Shown here: positions 43,701 to 58,700 of the stretch, piece by piece
Layout of the letters: each line of letters begins with the position of its first letter
Position numbering within the stretch: the stretch's first letter is position 1
Source of the DNA: Strongyloides papillosus
Lineage: Eukaryota > Nematoda > Chromadorea > Rhabditida > Strongyloididae
Direction: 5' to 3'
DNA length: 64,000 nt
Assembly: GCA_005656395.1 (NCBI GenBank)
Contig: SRSI01000014.1
Location: 496,001-560,000 of the forward strand
Made by a program: the position numbers and the translations under genes
The notes under the pieces: model-generated
What the model was told of the DNA's origin: nothing
Seen by the model: the letters and a program-made list of their open reading frames with translations, nothing else
Database searches by the model: none

Positions 43701-46700
43701 TGTGTTTTTACTTACTATAATACAAAATTATTATTTTTACTAACTTCTTATAGACGTTACTAGAATTCTATACGCGTTCCTAGGAATTAAACTAGATTAA
43801 TTAATTTCTAATAAACACACAGCAATGGATAATTAACTCTAAACTAAACTAAATAGAATTTCGGTGACATAACGGTTATATATATTATTTTTCGATGACT
43901 TTTAAAATTGTGTGACAAAAACAGTTTGTGTTAATCTTTACTGGTTTACTTTATTAAAAATAAATTGTTAGATTATGAATCATATAGAATGACAAAATAA
44001 TCGAAATGGCGTATTACTATTATAATACTACAGGTAAAAAGCCTATAAAGCTATAAAAAAAATGAGCGAATTACAGTTCTTTGTAATTAAAATATTCTTG
44101 GTAAAAAAAATTATAACTAACATTTTAATTACTTGATACTTTGTTTTTTTAATTTAACTAAATGTTATATTTCCAAGATGACAGTTCAAATCTGCATGCC
44201 TAACACAAGGAAAATCTGCTAGGCTCATATTACATTTTTCTGGAATTTTAAATATATCAGATATTTTTTCACTTCCTTTATCATATTCTATGGTAACATT
44301 ACAATCTTGAATAAATAAATAAATTATTTTTTGTTTATTTATTTACCTGGCTCACTATTACCTCCCAGATATGTAGCAAGATAGAATGGCATGTGGTTTT
44401 TTAAATGTTTTTCATCAACCAATACATTACGTGTACAATTTAGTTCAGCTATGACATTTTTTATTTCAGTAGAATTCCAGTTGGCCGTTCCAAAAACAGT
44501 TAAATAGTAACCACTTTTAAATGATATTTTGTATTGCTCATAAGTCATTTCATACATTGAAATTGGAATTTTAAATATTGAAACAATCACAAATGCTTTA
44601 AATATTTGTGAAAACATTATTGCGAAATATTTTGACAATATCAAAATAAAATTCTCTTAAATACCGAAAGTTATCATAAAAAAAATACTGGAAAATAAAT
44701 ATTTAAATTCATATTTTTATGAATCAAAAAACATCAAATATAATTATTTTTATATACTAATATTATTTTTACTATAGATTGCGAAAATTTTAACACCACA
44801 GAATCAGATTTCTAGTAGATGAATAAATTTTAAAATTTTGTTTGATGTCAAAATAAATTAAAAAAGGACAAACAATTAAATACGATAGTTAATTTTTTAA
44901 TGTTAACTGGACTATATTCCGCAACGTTAAAGATCGGCCAGCCAACAACTTATCGGTGAATTCCACGACAACAGAACAACCTTCTTAAAACTTTATTTTA
45001 AATTTATTTTAGATTACAAGATATAAATATAAAAAAGCTAAATATACTAAACATAATTATGCAATATTAAGACACATTCAAATTTACCCTTTTCAGGCTT
45101 TTTAGCAATTTCTACCTCCTAGCTTGTTAGTAGATTTTAGTTGGCAAAAATCAAAAATATCTTCTATTGTAAAATCTTTCTTATTTATAGTCTTATTTAT
45201 CATCAAATTTTAAGCCGCCGTACCTCCAATTAAATATAAATCATTTTATGATTTACGCGATATATAAAACAAATGTGTATTAAAATAATACCTGTGTTTA
45301 CTTGTAGAATAACAACATTTAAAAAAAACAATAAGATATAAACATCTAAGTATTAATTTGAAATGTATGATAAATATAATACTCGGTATGAGAAAGTAAT
45401 TTAAATAATAAAATAAACCATAGATGAGATCCAATTGGTGAGAATTTTACTTGCTTACAAATAGTTCATATCTAAATTTTTATGTGATTTTTTTTTGTTA
45501 GGATCGAAGATTGATTTTTAAACTAATCGGAGTACGGCTTGATTATGTTTTATATTTGATTTAATATTACTCAAAACTTTGTAAAGTCTATCATAAATGT
45601 TATCAAATTTCATAAAAAAACAATTTAAATATTCAAAATTAAGATGTAAATTTTATCCGGGATTTTATGTTTAAAAAATTTAATTTTGTGCATAAAAAAT
45701 TATCAAAATTTTGACTATTTTTAAAGCACTACAGGGTGTCTCAAAAGTAGCTTCCCACTTGCGAACGCTTATAACTTTTTTTCTACTTGAGATAAGAGCG
45801 TGAAATTTTGTGATTTAGTGAATAAGCGAAGTAATATTTTTTAATTTTTTTTTATTAAACCAGCCTTGGACCCGCCTTCGGCAGGTCACAGCTGGTCCGC
45901 GGAGCATATTTTTTATAAAAGCATTTTTGTACTAAGTTATTTATCAAAGTATGTGTACAAAAAATTGTTCTATTAAATTAAAAATTTCTGGAGAAATAAG
46001 ATAACCGAAAATATATTGTTATAAAATATGAAATATTTCTGAGTTTGAGAATCATTTCATAACGTTTACATTTATTGAAACTGTTTAGTTAAAAAAAATC
46101 TACCCAACAAAAAGAATCTCATTTTTTATCGAAAAGTTGAATAAAAATGTATATTCGAATATTTTCAAGTAACAATTTAAGTGACTTTTCATCATACCTT
46201 TAAATTGGTATAAACAATTTAATATTATTGCTCTATTAACTACATATTTACGTTAATTTTACAAATATATAAAGGAAAGAAATATCAAAAAATTAATACC
46301 TAAAAATAACTTCTTTAGTTTTTAATCTACAAACTTCGTTATATTTTCCATATTTTATGCCAGACTTTGTTATATGTGCTAACATTAGTTTTATTTTCTT
46401 TAAACAACTTTGCATAAAATTATAATATTAGAAAATTTTAATTTTTACTAAAAAAATGATCATCACCTTTTGATCCATTAGTTAATTAATTTTTTACAAA
46501 TCTTTTAAGTATTGATTTTTCTCCTTATTCCTGAGTTGTATCTTTCAAATGAGTCATAAACAATAAAATCCCATTAACTTTAAAAAGAGTTATTTCTGGA
46601 ACAAAACTACACAAAAAAGTGTCTAAAAAAGTGATGTTTTATAAAAATAATTTAGCCAGTTATGAACCAAACGTTTTGAGATCCATTTTCCCCCCTAAGT

Positions 46701-49700
46701 TGAAAAAAAATACATCAAATAACTATTTGACCATAAAAATTGATCAAGTTTAAAAAGAGTTATGTCTGGAACAAAATTGATTTTTGCAAAAAAAATAGAA
46801 AAAAGCAAGAAAAATGACACTAAAATTTCGCATAAATCGTTTTGTAGATAAGCTATAAACTTCGCAATAGTTTCATTTTTTAAGTTAGACCTAGATCTAT
46901 TTAATTAAAATCTTGTTTATTTTATTTTTATGAGTTTCTTTAAAGTAATAACTATTTAATTTTTTAATTTTCATTAACAAAATAGTCATCAGTTATTGAC
47001 CCATAACTTGGCCAATTTTGTATCAATACTAGTGCTATTATGTTTCCCCCTTATTCCTGACTTGTACCTTTTAAATGAGTAATAAACCATAAAATTTTAT
47101 TTACTTTGAAAAGAGTTATTTCTGGAACAAAACTATGCAAAAATGTGTTCAAAAAAGTGATGTTTTTTAAAAATAATTTGGCCAGTTATGAACAACAAAT
47201 TTCGAGACTTATTTTCCCCCCTAAGTTAAAAAAAAATATATCAAACAACTATTTGACCATAAAAATTGATTAAGTTTGAAAAGATTTATGTCTGGAACAA
47301 AATTGATTTTTACAATAAAAATGGAATAAAGGCAAAAAAATCGACATTCAAATTAATATAACTTCTTTCGTAGTTGAGCTATAAACTTCGTTAGACCCTT
47401 TTTTTTAAGTTAGACATAGATCTATAACAAATGTATTACTTTATTTGTTTTCATCAAGTTATGACTGAGTTATGACTATTTAACTTTTCAAATGTTTTTT
47501 CAAAATGGTTGTCACTCTTTGGACCATAACTCAGCCATTTATAAATCAATCTTAATATTATTATGTTTCCGAACTATTCTGAAATTGTATCTTTTAAATG
47601 ACATACTAATCAAATTATTTAATTAACTTTGGAGAAAGTTATCTTCTGAACAAAACCATACTAAAAAAGGGGTCAAAAAAGGGTGTTTTTCAAGAATAAC
47701 TTGGCCAAATTTGGGCCAGAAATTTCTGAAACCGATTCAGCCCCTCTAGTTAGAAAAAAACACATTTTTTGGCTATTTACCTATAAAAATCGGTTAAATT
47801 TGAAGAGAGTTATGAGAGAGACAAATTTTTTTTCCTTATTTCTTTTTTTTATTAATTCTTTTTTTTATTAAAAAATTATGATTCCATCAGAGCTTATGGC
47901 CTCTTAAAAAATTTTTTTTGTTGTTGTCTTTCTGTGCACATAACTTTTTTTAACGAAGAGGTATTAAGATGATTCTTTTACAGATCAAAAGTTGAACTTT
48001 TTTGTAGTAAAATTGACAATAGCATAAATGTTAAACTCACTAACATTATTTTATTTTTAATTTAAACAAAAAACCACGGTTTTCGGTAAAATATTGTGAC
48101 TTTTTCAAAATTAAAGCTCATTGGAAAAACTCTCACAAATGTGTTATCATTATTTTGATAGAGTTAACGAAGCTCTATCGAATAGGTATAGCGGCATTAA
48201 AATTAAATAAAATTGGCGAAAGTTATAATTTAGCAAAGATTCTCAATTTCGGAAAATGGAATTTAACAGTCAACTACATTAAATATGCTACATCTTTGTA
48301 AAATTTGCGCTATCTTTGTCACTTTTGCTACATCTTTTTGACCAATTTGCGCCATCTTTGTCACTTTTGCTACATCTTTCTGACCAATTTGCGCCATCTT
48401 TGTACATTTTGCGCCATCTTAGTACATTTTTGCGACATGTATTTTTCATACCAAATAAATTATTCTTCAACATAATTTAGGTATGTTAAACAGTAAAATA
48501 ATATTATTAAAATAAAGTGGAATTGAATTGGAAAAAGTGACTTTCGCTTGTCCATTGGGTAACAAAAATGGTTTTTTTAAGAAACATACATAATATGGTC
48601 AAACGAAAAAGCATTCTTTTTTATTTTTTACTAACTTATTTTTTGATTATTCCATTGTATTCAGTTCACACATGGCAACGCACTTTACAGTAACCCCTAC
48701 CCTAATTAAATTAAAGAAGAGACAATTTAAATCAGCTTGCCCATGGTCATCTATGATCAAGCGAAATGGTATTAAAAAAAAGAAAAAAATATGAGTAACC
48801 ATGGACAAGCGAATGTCTACCGTCTGAAAAAAGATGTCGCAAAAATGTACTAAGATGGCGCAAAATATACAAAGATGGCGAAAATTGGTGAAAACATGGC
48901 GCAAAATGTATAAAGATGGCGCAAATTGGTCAAAAAGATGTAGCAAAAATGACAAAGACGGCGCAAATTGGTCAAAAAGATGTAGCAAAAATGACAAAGA
49001 TGGCGCAAATTGGTCAAAAAGATGTAGCAAAAGTGACAAAGATAGCGCAAATTGGTCGAAAAGATGGCGCAAAATGTCATAAGATGTAGCAAATTTTACA
49101 AAGATGTAGCATATTTGATGTAGATAACTCTTAAATTCTGGGGTTCCTCAATTTCGTACTTTTGTTAAAAAATTAAATTACAAACATTTTTTTTCAACAT
49201 ATTGGATATCTAATAGCATTATTGTCATAAATAAAGTATGCTAATTTGCAGTATATTGCTTATTTGTCCATAGATGGTCAAAAATTATATTAATTTTTAC
49301 CACTTAAATTTTCAAGAAAATTATTTTTCTTAATATTTCTCATTATTTATTTGTATTTCATACCTTTATATATAACTATTATTCTATAAAAGCATTTTCA
49401 AGTACTTTTCAAAAATATCGTATGTTCGACTTTGTTATTTTAGAATTTATGTTTGAAATCTGAATAGTTGACAATGAAAAATTAATAAATATTTCATACA
49501 CTTTTAATAAAAAAGCATTATAGATGTTGAACAATTAAAAAAAGTGACATACTTTTTTAAATACTTAAAAAATTAGACTATATTTGGATTGTCATAACTT
49601 TTTTAAACATATTACCAATAAAAAAGATTATCAATTGTTAAATAGAGCATCATTTACTCTATGAGAATAATAATAAAACTTTTGTGAGAATCTTCTCAAT

Positions 49701-52700
49701 AAATTTTAATTTTGAAAAACCAGAAATTTTGGCGAAAATCGTGTTTTTTTTTGTTTTAATTAAAAATTAAATAATTTTAATGGATTGTAATACTTTTGAT
49801 ATTGAGAACTCTAGTACAAAAAAAGTTGGGCTTTCGATCTGTAAAAGAATCATCTCGATGCCATTTTATATGAATAAGCTACACGCACAGAAAGACATAA
49901 AAAAACACATTTTTCTAAAATAGCTATTAGTTCTGAAAAGACCATAATTTTTGCAAGAGAAAAAAAATATTGTATCTTTGATCTACCAATTTACAAAATT
50001 TCTCGTTTTTATCTTTTCAAAAAACAAAGTTATTAACGTTTGCAGGTTGGAAGTTAATTTTGAAACACACTGTAAAATTACAGCAATAAAATTTTATTAA
50101 TAGATAAACAACTTAGTATTTAAAAAAGTCATAAATATAATTGATATTGTTGAGTTTCTTTATTTTTTGATTATTTAAAATTATTAATTTACTCAAAAAT
50201 AATAGTTAGTTAATTATTAAAACTATTAAAAATATTAATTTTTTAAAGAATTAAATGATTTATTTTTTTTTGCTGCTTAATTAACTAAAAAAATAAAAAC
50301 TTTAGCATATTTGTTGTTTTAAGTTTATTGAAAGAGGAAGACTAAATTGCGTGTAGAATTTCGATACAAGATCTCAAGGACACCACGAAACCCAAACTCT
50401 TAGTAGAAGTCTTTATACAAATTGATTCATCATACTTAATTAAATATGATAAACATAAGTCAAACACTTTTCAGATAGTACAACAACTTCTTCAAAATAC
50501 AATGTCATAATTCATATGAGTACACTATTACACTCGGGAGAAAATTTGTATTTTGAGAGACTGATTAGAACTACCTCTGGCGTATTCACAAAACTAAATC
50601 TTAATGAAAACAACACCTGTAACTAAAATCTTGTAAAGAAATGCTTTTATTCAGCAATTCAAAAAAAGACTCGACATCCATTAAAAAGCATTTTCACAGA
50701 AATCCAGAAACTAAAATAAACATTATGTCACAAAAAATCATAATGGGGGAAAAATTAATACTAATTTATGATGATCTTATTGATTATTGTAAGAAAAAAA
50801 CAAAAAAAAAATTAGGGACTATTTTTGATGAAGGTAAACTTGTCAAATGAATATAAAAAACGGTCACATAATATTAGTTTTTTAAAAAAAAAGGAATATA
50901 GGAAGTCTTAAGATGAAACGAAAATTACGGCAAAAAACTTAATCTCATAATTTCTTACGTATTTACAAATTTTCTATTCACCCATTGATTCCCACGTTAT
51001 CAATCTCCAAGGGAAAAAGGAATAAAAGGTTTGGTGCATTTCTATAATTTGATTACAATTTTCAATATATATAGCTTAGAATAATGATGAATTTTCATAA
51101 TTAATAGTTAAACCTTAAGCTTTAATACATTTTAATATTTAAAATTATAGGGGACGCTAAAACTTCTAATGTCACGCATGAAACTTCTATTGTATAAGTT
51201 AATACATAATTATACAAGATAGTTGTAAATTGTATAATAACTTATATGAATCCTTGGGAAAAAACGTCTAAATTTAATAAAATTTAAACTGTCGTAAGCC
51301 ACATTATGTGGAAGAAACATAACAGAAAAGTAAAAAAATTGGTTTATAAACTAAAAAGTTTATAAGATAATTTATCATGTTAAAGTTTTTAATGGATTAA
51401 AATAGAATAACAATTAAAATTTTCCTAAATATGTTATACAATTTACTAAAAGAAACTAAAGATTTGAGTAAAAACAACCATAATTCAAAAATCATTCTTT
51501 GTTTCATTTATTTAGTGTAATTGTTTAAAAAAATGGTTTTTTGACCATGTCAACAATATAACCATACTGATTTTTTTATTATTTTTCTCATTATTTGTAT
51601 TAAAGCAAATAACTGATCACTGTGCAAAAACATTAAAAAATAATATCAGTGAGTATTTTTTTTTATTGTAAATGGCTTTAAAATGATCAGAAATAAAGTT
51701 AGATAAGGTACTACTATACAAAAAATTATGTTTATCACTAAATGTTCATGTTTAATCATATAAAATTATTATTAATACCTTTTAATAGTACATTAAATAT
51801 AATCACAATTTTGACAATTTTTATGCACAAAATTGAATTTTTTTATGCATATGATGCAAGATAAAATGTACATCTTAATTTTTAAATAGTTAAACTATTT
51901 TGTGTAAATTTTAATAATATTTATGATAAACTCTGCAAATTTTTAAGTAATTTTAAATCAAATATAAACAATCTTCAAGTCGTACTCTGATTGGTTTAAA
52001 AAATAATCTTCGATCTTAATAAAAAAGAATGGCATAAAGATTACATATGAATCATTTAAAAATAAATTAAATTCTTACTATTTAGATCTCATTAATATTT
52101 TATTATTTAAATCACTTTCTTATACTGAGTATTAATATTCATCACACATTTTAAATTAATACTTGTATTTTATAGCTTATTATTTTACTTATTTTAAATA
52201 TTATGATACGGGTAACCACAAGCATTGTTTTAATAAACATTTTTTTCATATCGCACTTGATTGTTTGCTCTTTTTTTAATTTATTTTGACATTAGACAAA
52301 ATTTTAAAAATTTACTCATCTGCTAGAAATCTGATTCTGTGATGTTAAAATTTTTGCAATCTATAGTAAAAATAATATTATAATAAAATGGTAATTATAT
52401 TTAATGTTTTTTGATTCTTATTAATATGGGTTTAAATATTTATTTTCCAGTATTTTTGTATAATAATTTTCAGTATTTAAGAGAATTTTACTTCGATATT
52501 GTCAAAATATTTCATAATAATGCTTTTAAAAATTTTTACAGCAGTTATAATTATTTCAATATCTAAAGTTTTTACATATGTTAAGCATGTTAATAAAGAT
52601 GGTTTTTATCATTTCTATATTACTGTTGATGGAAGACCTTGGTGGAATGAAACACAAATTGAAAAAACTAATGTAACTTTAAGAGACGCAAGTGGTTCTA

Positions 52701-55700
52701 CAGTTTATGATACTAAAAATTATATAGGAAATGGTACTGAATTCTAACTTTCAAAATATAAAGGTTCTAATCTTGAACTAGGTAAATAAATACATATAAG
52801 AAAATAATTTTTTGCTTAGATGATTTTATTGTTAGATTAGACTATAATTGCAGTGAAACACCAAAAAATTTAATAAAACAAATTCCAAAAGATTGTACAA
52901 ATGTCAATGATCAATTAAGTGAATACTCCCGATTAAACTTGAAATATCAAGATTTTTATTGTAAGCTTGGATATATTTATCTAAGTTGTAAAAACATGAC
53001 AGAGAAGCCATAAAACAATAAAAAGAATTGACTTAATGAAAGAGAGGTCAATCACAACATTTAAATAATATATACAAGGTGCCCAGAAAGTTATTATCTT
53101 GTTTTGTTATAAGACAACTTTTTTTATTAATAATATTTTTTATGATATTACATTCAACTTAAAGCCTAACTCGTGCTTTATTAAAAATTTAATAATAATA
53201 CACGCGACTTATTTTTCCTGTTTTAATAAACTTAAAGAAACAAATATTCTAAAGTTTTTATTTTTAGTAAAATAAGTAGAAAAAAAAAATTAATCAGTTT
53301 ACCTTTTAATAAAATTGATAAAGTAATATTTTTAAATATTTTAAACAGATAATTAACTTTGATTTTTGGGTACACTAGTAGTTTTAAATAATTGAAAAAT
53401 TTTAAAACTCAATAATCGTTGTGCGTCCTAAGGTAAAGTAGACACAAAAAAATGAAAAAATATGGTTTATTGAAAAAAGAGATACGCACCAAATAAGACG
53501 ATAGTTATTCACTATAATTTCAGTTATTTCTTCGTCTTTTATATTTTTCTTGAGTATTAATGTTTTTATTGGTTCCTGGAAGAATAAACATTATTCTCAA
53601 TGATGACTCATCTTCTTGTTTAAATTTTTTTTTACTACGAAATTCTTGAAATTTCTGAAGGCATTCATTACAATAATATCAACTACATTTATATTTATGA
53701 CTTTTTTAAGTACCAGTATTAGACCCGCCTTTGGTAGATCAGAGCTAGTCCGCAGAGCATATTTTTTTTAATAAAGAATTTTAATACTAAATTATTAATC
53801 AAAGTATGTGTATAAAAAAAATTGTTTCATTGAATTACATATGTGTGGAGAAGTAGAATAACCGAAAAAAACATTGTTGTAATATATAAATATTTCTGAG
53901 TTTGAAAATCATTTCATAACGTTTACATTTATTGAAAGTGTTTAGTTGAACAAAAAACTTAACCAACAAAAATAGTTTTATATCCAAAAGATGAACAAAA
54001 ATCTAAATTATTATAAATAACTATTTAAGTAATTTTTTATTATTTTTTTTAAATTGGTATAAACAATTAAATGTTGCTATTCTATTACCTATATATTTAC
54101 CTTAATTTTACAAATATATAAATAAAAAAAACCAAAAAATAATACCTAAAAATAACTTCTTTTGTTTTTAAGCTACAAACTTTGTTATAGTTTTTGTATT
54201 TTAAGTAAGACTTTGTTCTACGTACTAAATTTAGTTTTATTTTCTTTAAACAAACTTGGCATAAAATTTTAATATTAGAAAATTTTAATTTTTACTAAAA
54301 AAATGGTTATCACTTTTTGTTCAATTACTTGATTCATTTTTTATTAATCTTTTTGATATTAAGTTTCCTTCTTATTCTTAAGTTGTATCTTTCAAATGAG
54401 TCATAATCCGTAAAATTTCATTAACTTTGAAAAGAGTTATTTTTGGAAAAAACTATACAAAAATGTGTTGAAAAAGTGGTGTTTTTTAAACATAATTTAG
54501 TCAATTTTGAACTAAACGTTTTAAGACGCATTTTTCTCCCCAAGTTGGAAAAAAATACATTTATTAAATGTTTAATCGTAAAATTTAACCAAGTTTAAAA
54601 AGAGTTATGTCTGGAACAAAATTAATTTTTGAGAAAAAATAGAAAAAAGCAAGAAAAATGACACCAAAATTGGCACAAATCGTTTCATAGATAAGCTATA
54701 AACTTCGCAATAGTTTTATTTTTTAAGTGAGACCTAGATCTATTTAAAAAAAACTATATTTACTTAATGTTGAAAAGTTTCCATTAAGTAATAGGTAATT
54801 AAATTTTTAAGTTTAACCAAAAAAACAGTCATCACTTATTGACTCATAATTTAGCCAATACTTTATCAATCTTTTTACTGCTGTGTTTCCCCCTTATTCC
54901 TGACTTGTACCTTTCAAATGACTCGTAAACCAAAACATTCCATTTACTTTTACAAAAGTTATCCGAAAGAAAAAACTATACAAAAAAGTGTCTAAAAAAG
55001 TGATATTTTTTAATCATAACTTGGCCAGTAATAGACCAAAAATTTTGAGTTTTATTTTTCCCTCTAAGTTAAAAAAAAATACATCAAATGAATATTTGAC
55101 CATAAAAATTGATAAAGTTTGAAAAGAGTTATGTCTGGAACAAAATTGATTTTTACAAAAAAATGGGAAAAAAGGCAAAAAAGTTGACATTCAAATTAAT
55201 ATAACTTCTTTCGTAGTTGGGCTATAAACATTATTAGACACATATTTTTTAGGTTACACATAGATCTATAGAAAATGTATTACTTTATTTGTTTTTATCA
55301 AGTTATGACTGAGTTATGACTATTCAACTTTTAAGATGTTTTTTTCAAAATGGTCGTCACTCTTTAGACAGTAACTCAGCCAATTATTTATTAATCTCAA
55401 TATTATTATGTTTCCGAACCATTCTGGAATTCTACCTTTAAAATGACATACTAATCAAATTATTTTATTAACTTTGAAGAAAGTTATCTTCTGAACAAAA
55501 CCATACTAAAAAGGGATCAAAAAGGGTGTTTTTTAAGAATAACTTGGCCAAATTTTGGCCAAAAATTTTTGAAACTGATCCAGCTCCTCTAGTTAGAAAA
55601 AAACACATCTTTTGGCTATTTACTTGTAAAAATCGTTTAAGTTTAAGAAGAGTTATGAAAGAGACAATTTTTTTTTCCTTATTTATTTTTGTTATAGAAA

Positions 55701-58700
55701 ACTGAGTTGCGATTTTAGGGCGTAAATTTAAATAAAAAATGTTATCAACAATGATTTTAAACAAAAAAATATTGTAAAAAATATTATAAATAATAACTCA
55801 TCATATCTTTCTTCGAAAAATTATAGTTAAAATCTTTAAACGAAAAATTTTGAAGAGATAATTATCTTAATTAAAGTAAAATTTGAATTCTTAGTTTTTT
55901 CATTCTTAAAACATGCAATTTTAAATTTTACCAACTAATACGACAAAAAATGATATTTTTTTTCTCTGTGAGTTACTTTCTATGTAGAAATTAAAAATTA
56001 TATTTTTTTTATTCATGTTCGATTATCCGAAATTTTAGTTATCCGAACTACCCTTAGTCCCCAGAGATTCGCATTATCGATAGTCTACTGTACTATAATA
56101 ATTATTAAGTTCTAAATTTCAATTAATTTTAACTTCGCAATACCCTACACACAAAAAATAAAAAGGACACAGGTTTGCATAAAATGTAACAATTTGTCCC
56201 ACCTAAAAAAATTTGAATTTTCTTAATTTACGACTAATTTTATCGCAATTATTTCGTTTATAAAAATTAAAACAATAGTTAGGGAATTATTAACACATAG
56301 ATGACCAATGACGAGATATCTCGTCATGTTCATATTTTTACGTTAGGAACCGGATGACTAGATATCTCGCATTTCTAAATTTTCAGCCTATGGCGGTTAT
56401 AACGCGATGAAAAGTGGTAACATTTAGGAGAACTTGGATGTTTTACTAGTTATCATACTTTAAAAAATTTTAGTCCGTAAAAATTTTTAATTAATAAATA
56501 TTGTACTAAAAAATCATGTAATATAAAAGTATCTGTCAAAATAATTTTTTTATTATATACGACAATGTTTTTAAAAGATTTTAAACTCCTCCGTTACAAA
56601 CTATTAACTACTAAAAAATTATAAGTATTTGAAAAATGTTGGACGAAAAAAAAATACCTGGTCATCTATGTGTTAAAATAAGTTTCTATTTTTCTAGTAT
56701 ACTATTTTTATTTTAGAATACAAGTTGTTTTCTACAATCTATTTTAAAATACATGATTAAAATTTAATTTTATGTAAAATTACAAAAACTTTTATAAAAA
56801 ACATTTTTAACATATTACAGCACATTTTTTTAATATTTTTGAAATAGTTTAAATTATTATAAATTGTATTTCATGAAATTTTGACATTTGATTCTCTAAA
56901 TTTTTTTCATAATGTCTTTTAAAAATCATCTTTCAAAATCAAACTTATTAAAAGTTATAAAATAATATGAATTTTTATTTCTAGTAAAAAAATAAATTTT
57001 ACATATTTTAATTTAAAATAAGAACGAATACTAAAATAATGCTTTTTAATTAATAATACTTTGTGTGAGTAAATAAATATTTCTTTTCATTGTTATTTTT
57101 ATGAAATTTTTAAACTTTTTGTTGTTAGTAGATTGTTTAGAATAATGATCTTTATTTAAACATCAATAATTTTACACGAAATTGACTTTTAATATCATAT
57201 TTTATAAAATAAAAAAACAAGTTAAGATCTAAATGAGAATAATGTCATAAAAAATATCAAAATTAAAAAAATTCACATTAATTTAAAAGTCAAACATATA
57301 TATCTTTGTAAAAAAACGGCAAAAAGTAAGCGACAACCTAATATTTTGCGTTGTATAAAAATTTTTGCTATCGCATGATATTTTTTAAATTTGAATAATA
57401 TTCAATTTTTTAAAATGGTGGGACATTTTTTTGCATTATAGATAGATTTGTCAAAATTTGTCCTTTTTATTTTTTGTGTGTATAGGTGGCTACAATTTAT
57501 TGTACTAAGTCATTAATTTTATTAAAGATAAAATTATATACTGGATACAATATAAATTATATAATAATTACTAATTATTAACATATTGCAATTATTCATT
57601 TTATTCTTACTTACTATCTTTTTTTATCAATAAAATCGTGTTTACTATATCTTTTTATTTATACATTCAAACAAAATATAACTTTGTTTCTACAAAGATC
57701 TTTAAATAATTTTTCTGTGGGTGTTGTAAAATCGCAAAAATAATCACGCATTTTACTAGAAATGCCATAAGCTTTTTCACAATCTTTCGGAATTTTATTT
57801 GTATAAGAAAACCCGGAAACGCTATAATTAAAATTAACATAAAAAACTAAAAATATAAAAATAATCTTTTTATATAATTGCTTACGATTATTCATTATAC
57901 TATCATATTTAACATATGCTTTAATTGTAATTGATCCGCCACATGAACCAATTTCAGATTTAATGGGTTTGGATAAATTTTTTTTCATAAGTGTCGCAGT
58001 AACATTTTCTTTTATAAGTGTAGTTGTATTTCTTTTTTCAAGACATTTAGGTGTTCCTTTAACACGCATTGTAACATGAGTTCTACCATCAATAACAATA
58101 CAGGATATTGTAATAATAATGAATAATGTTAATATTTTAAAAACTTTCATTTTTAAATATTTTATTTTATGACATTTTGAAAATAAAATTAATTTAAATA
58201 CTAAAATTACTATGCAAATTTTTTGGAAAATAAATATTTACTTTCTAAAGAATCGTAGGGGAAAGGGTAAACTTAACACGGTGTGTCATGACACATTTTG
58301 CCGCGTGGGAAAATTTCGCCACATTTTATAAAAGTTTAGGTTTATATTTAAATTTCTTAAACAAATATTCATATATAAGTTAAATGTTTTTCAAAATCTT
58401 TAAAATAAAGTCAATTGATATAATTAATTTTAAATTTTTTTTAAATAAAAGAATTCTCGAAACAATAAATGACCGCCGCGCGTAACATATATATCGCACA
58501 ATATAGTCGCAGTTTAAGTTTACCCAAAGCCAATCGTATAACAACAAATATGACTACAAATAAATAATGATATTATTTTTGTTGCAGATTAGGAAGATTT
58601 CAATATTTTAGTATTCAGATTTTTATTAAGTAAGTAAAATTTATAAAATTTTGTCTAGTATTATCTTGTACTAAAAAAAACAAACAATCAATTGCAGCAC